From Burkholderia sp. (GTDB lineage: Bacteria; Pseudomonadota; Gammaproteobacteria; Burkholderiales; Burkholderiaceae): a stretch of 5,663 nucleotides of DNA. Below are positions 5,585 through 5,663 of the stretch, piece by piece; position 1 is the first letter of the stretch; every line of letters starts with the position of its first letter. The translations under genes and the position numbers were made by a program. A model generated the notes under the pieces. That model ran no database searches and was not told the origin of the DNA. It saw only the letters and a list, made by a program, of their open reading frames with translations. The DNA lies in the NCBI GenBank assembly GCA_028292565.1, contig JAQGMD010000146.1:1-5663 (forward strand), given 5' to 3'.

Positions 5585-5663
5585 TTACTTCTGCTTGAGC
5601 GAGTCAGGCCACCAGCTTTCGAAAAGATTGATGTCCAACCCTTGCGGCACATACCATTTCTTC
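5585..5663 (-). CDS. C-terminal end of an unrecognised gene (partial)
   Basis: Read on the minus strand from the right edge, the frame gives 25 residues ending FESWWPDSLKQK and a TAA stop at 5587-5585; the 5' part lies outside the window. The segment KKWYVPQGLDINLFESWW has varied, protein-like composition with several tryptophans, unlike the alanine- and arginine-rich shadow frames nearby, which supports a real gene. I do not recognise the family. It would converge on the PepSY gene. Confidence 0.45.
   Translation of the reverse strand, partial: KKWYVPQGLDINLFESWWPDSLKQK

Overview
The window looks like chromosomal DNA of a GC-rich betaproteobacterium, most likely from the Burkholderiales. 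This rests on base composition, codon use and the recalled look of the two-component proteins, not on a database match. It holds four well-supported genes, one small likely DNA-binding gene, the tail of a sixth gene at the right edge, and several hairpin or inverted-repeat structures between them.

Left part (1-938): positions 1-456 hold no convincing gene. They are dominated by a long imperfect inverted repeat of about 190 bp (70-257) with a 19-bp perfect outer arm, like an intergenic REP/MITE-type element. Next comes a small lone gene (457-729) for a 90-residue helix-turn-helix-like protein, with codon use less GC-rich than its neighbours. Between it and the transporter gene lies a hairpin followed by a T-rich run (820-858), a good candidate terminator for the transporter.

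Middle (939-2637): a minus-strand major facilitator superfamily transporter of 420 residues. It most likely starts at a TTG codon (2201) behind a strong ribosome binding site. The reading frame stays open far upstream, so a naive ATG start would add a spurious 113-residue extension. A gene-poor divergent region (2202-2637) follows.

Right part (2638-5279): a plus-strand signalling module. An OmpR-type response regulator (2638-3312) overlaps by 20 bp a membrane histidine kinase (3293-4744), and an exported PepSY-domain protein (4839-5279) follows. A perfect 7-bp inverted repeat with a 4-bp spacer (4729-4746) covers the last codons and stop of the kinase gene, about 95 bp before the PepSY start. 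I infer it is an operator through which the response regulator, or another regulator, controls the PepSY gene. A second inverted repeat (4789-4817) lies in the leader just before the PepSY ribosome binding site. A plausible reading is a kinase sensing an envelope signal and a regulator that induces a periplasmic PepSY protein, perhaps one that feeds back on the kinase. The signal is not visible in the sequence.

Right edge (5280-5663): an intergenic stretch with a compact C5/G5 hairpin, a 13-bp palindrome and a 9-bp inverted repeat. It is followed by the last 25 codons of an unrecognised minus-strand gene that runs out of the window. I found no CRISPR array, tRNA, rRNA or recognisable transposase. 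The regulatory arrangement around the PepSY gene and the inverted-repeat element at the left are the parts most worth a second look.
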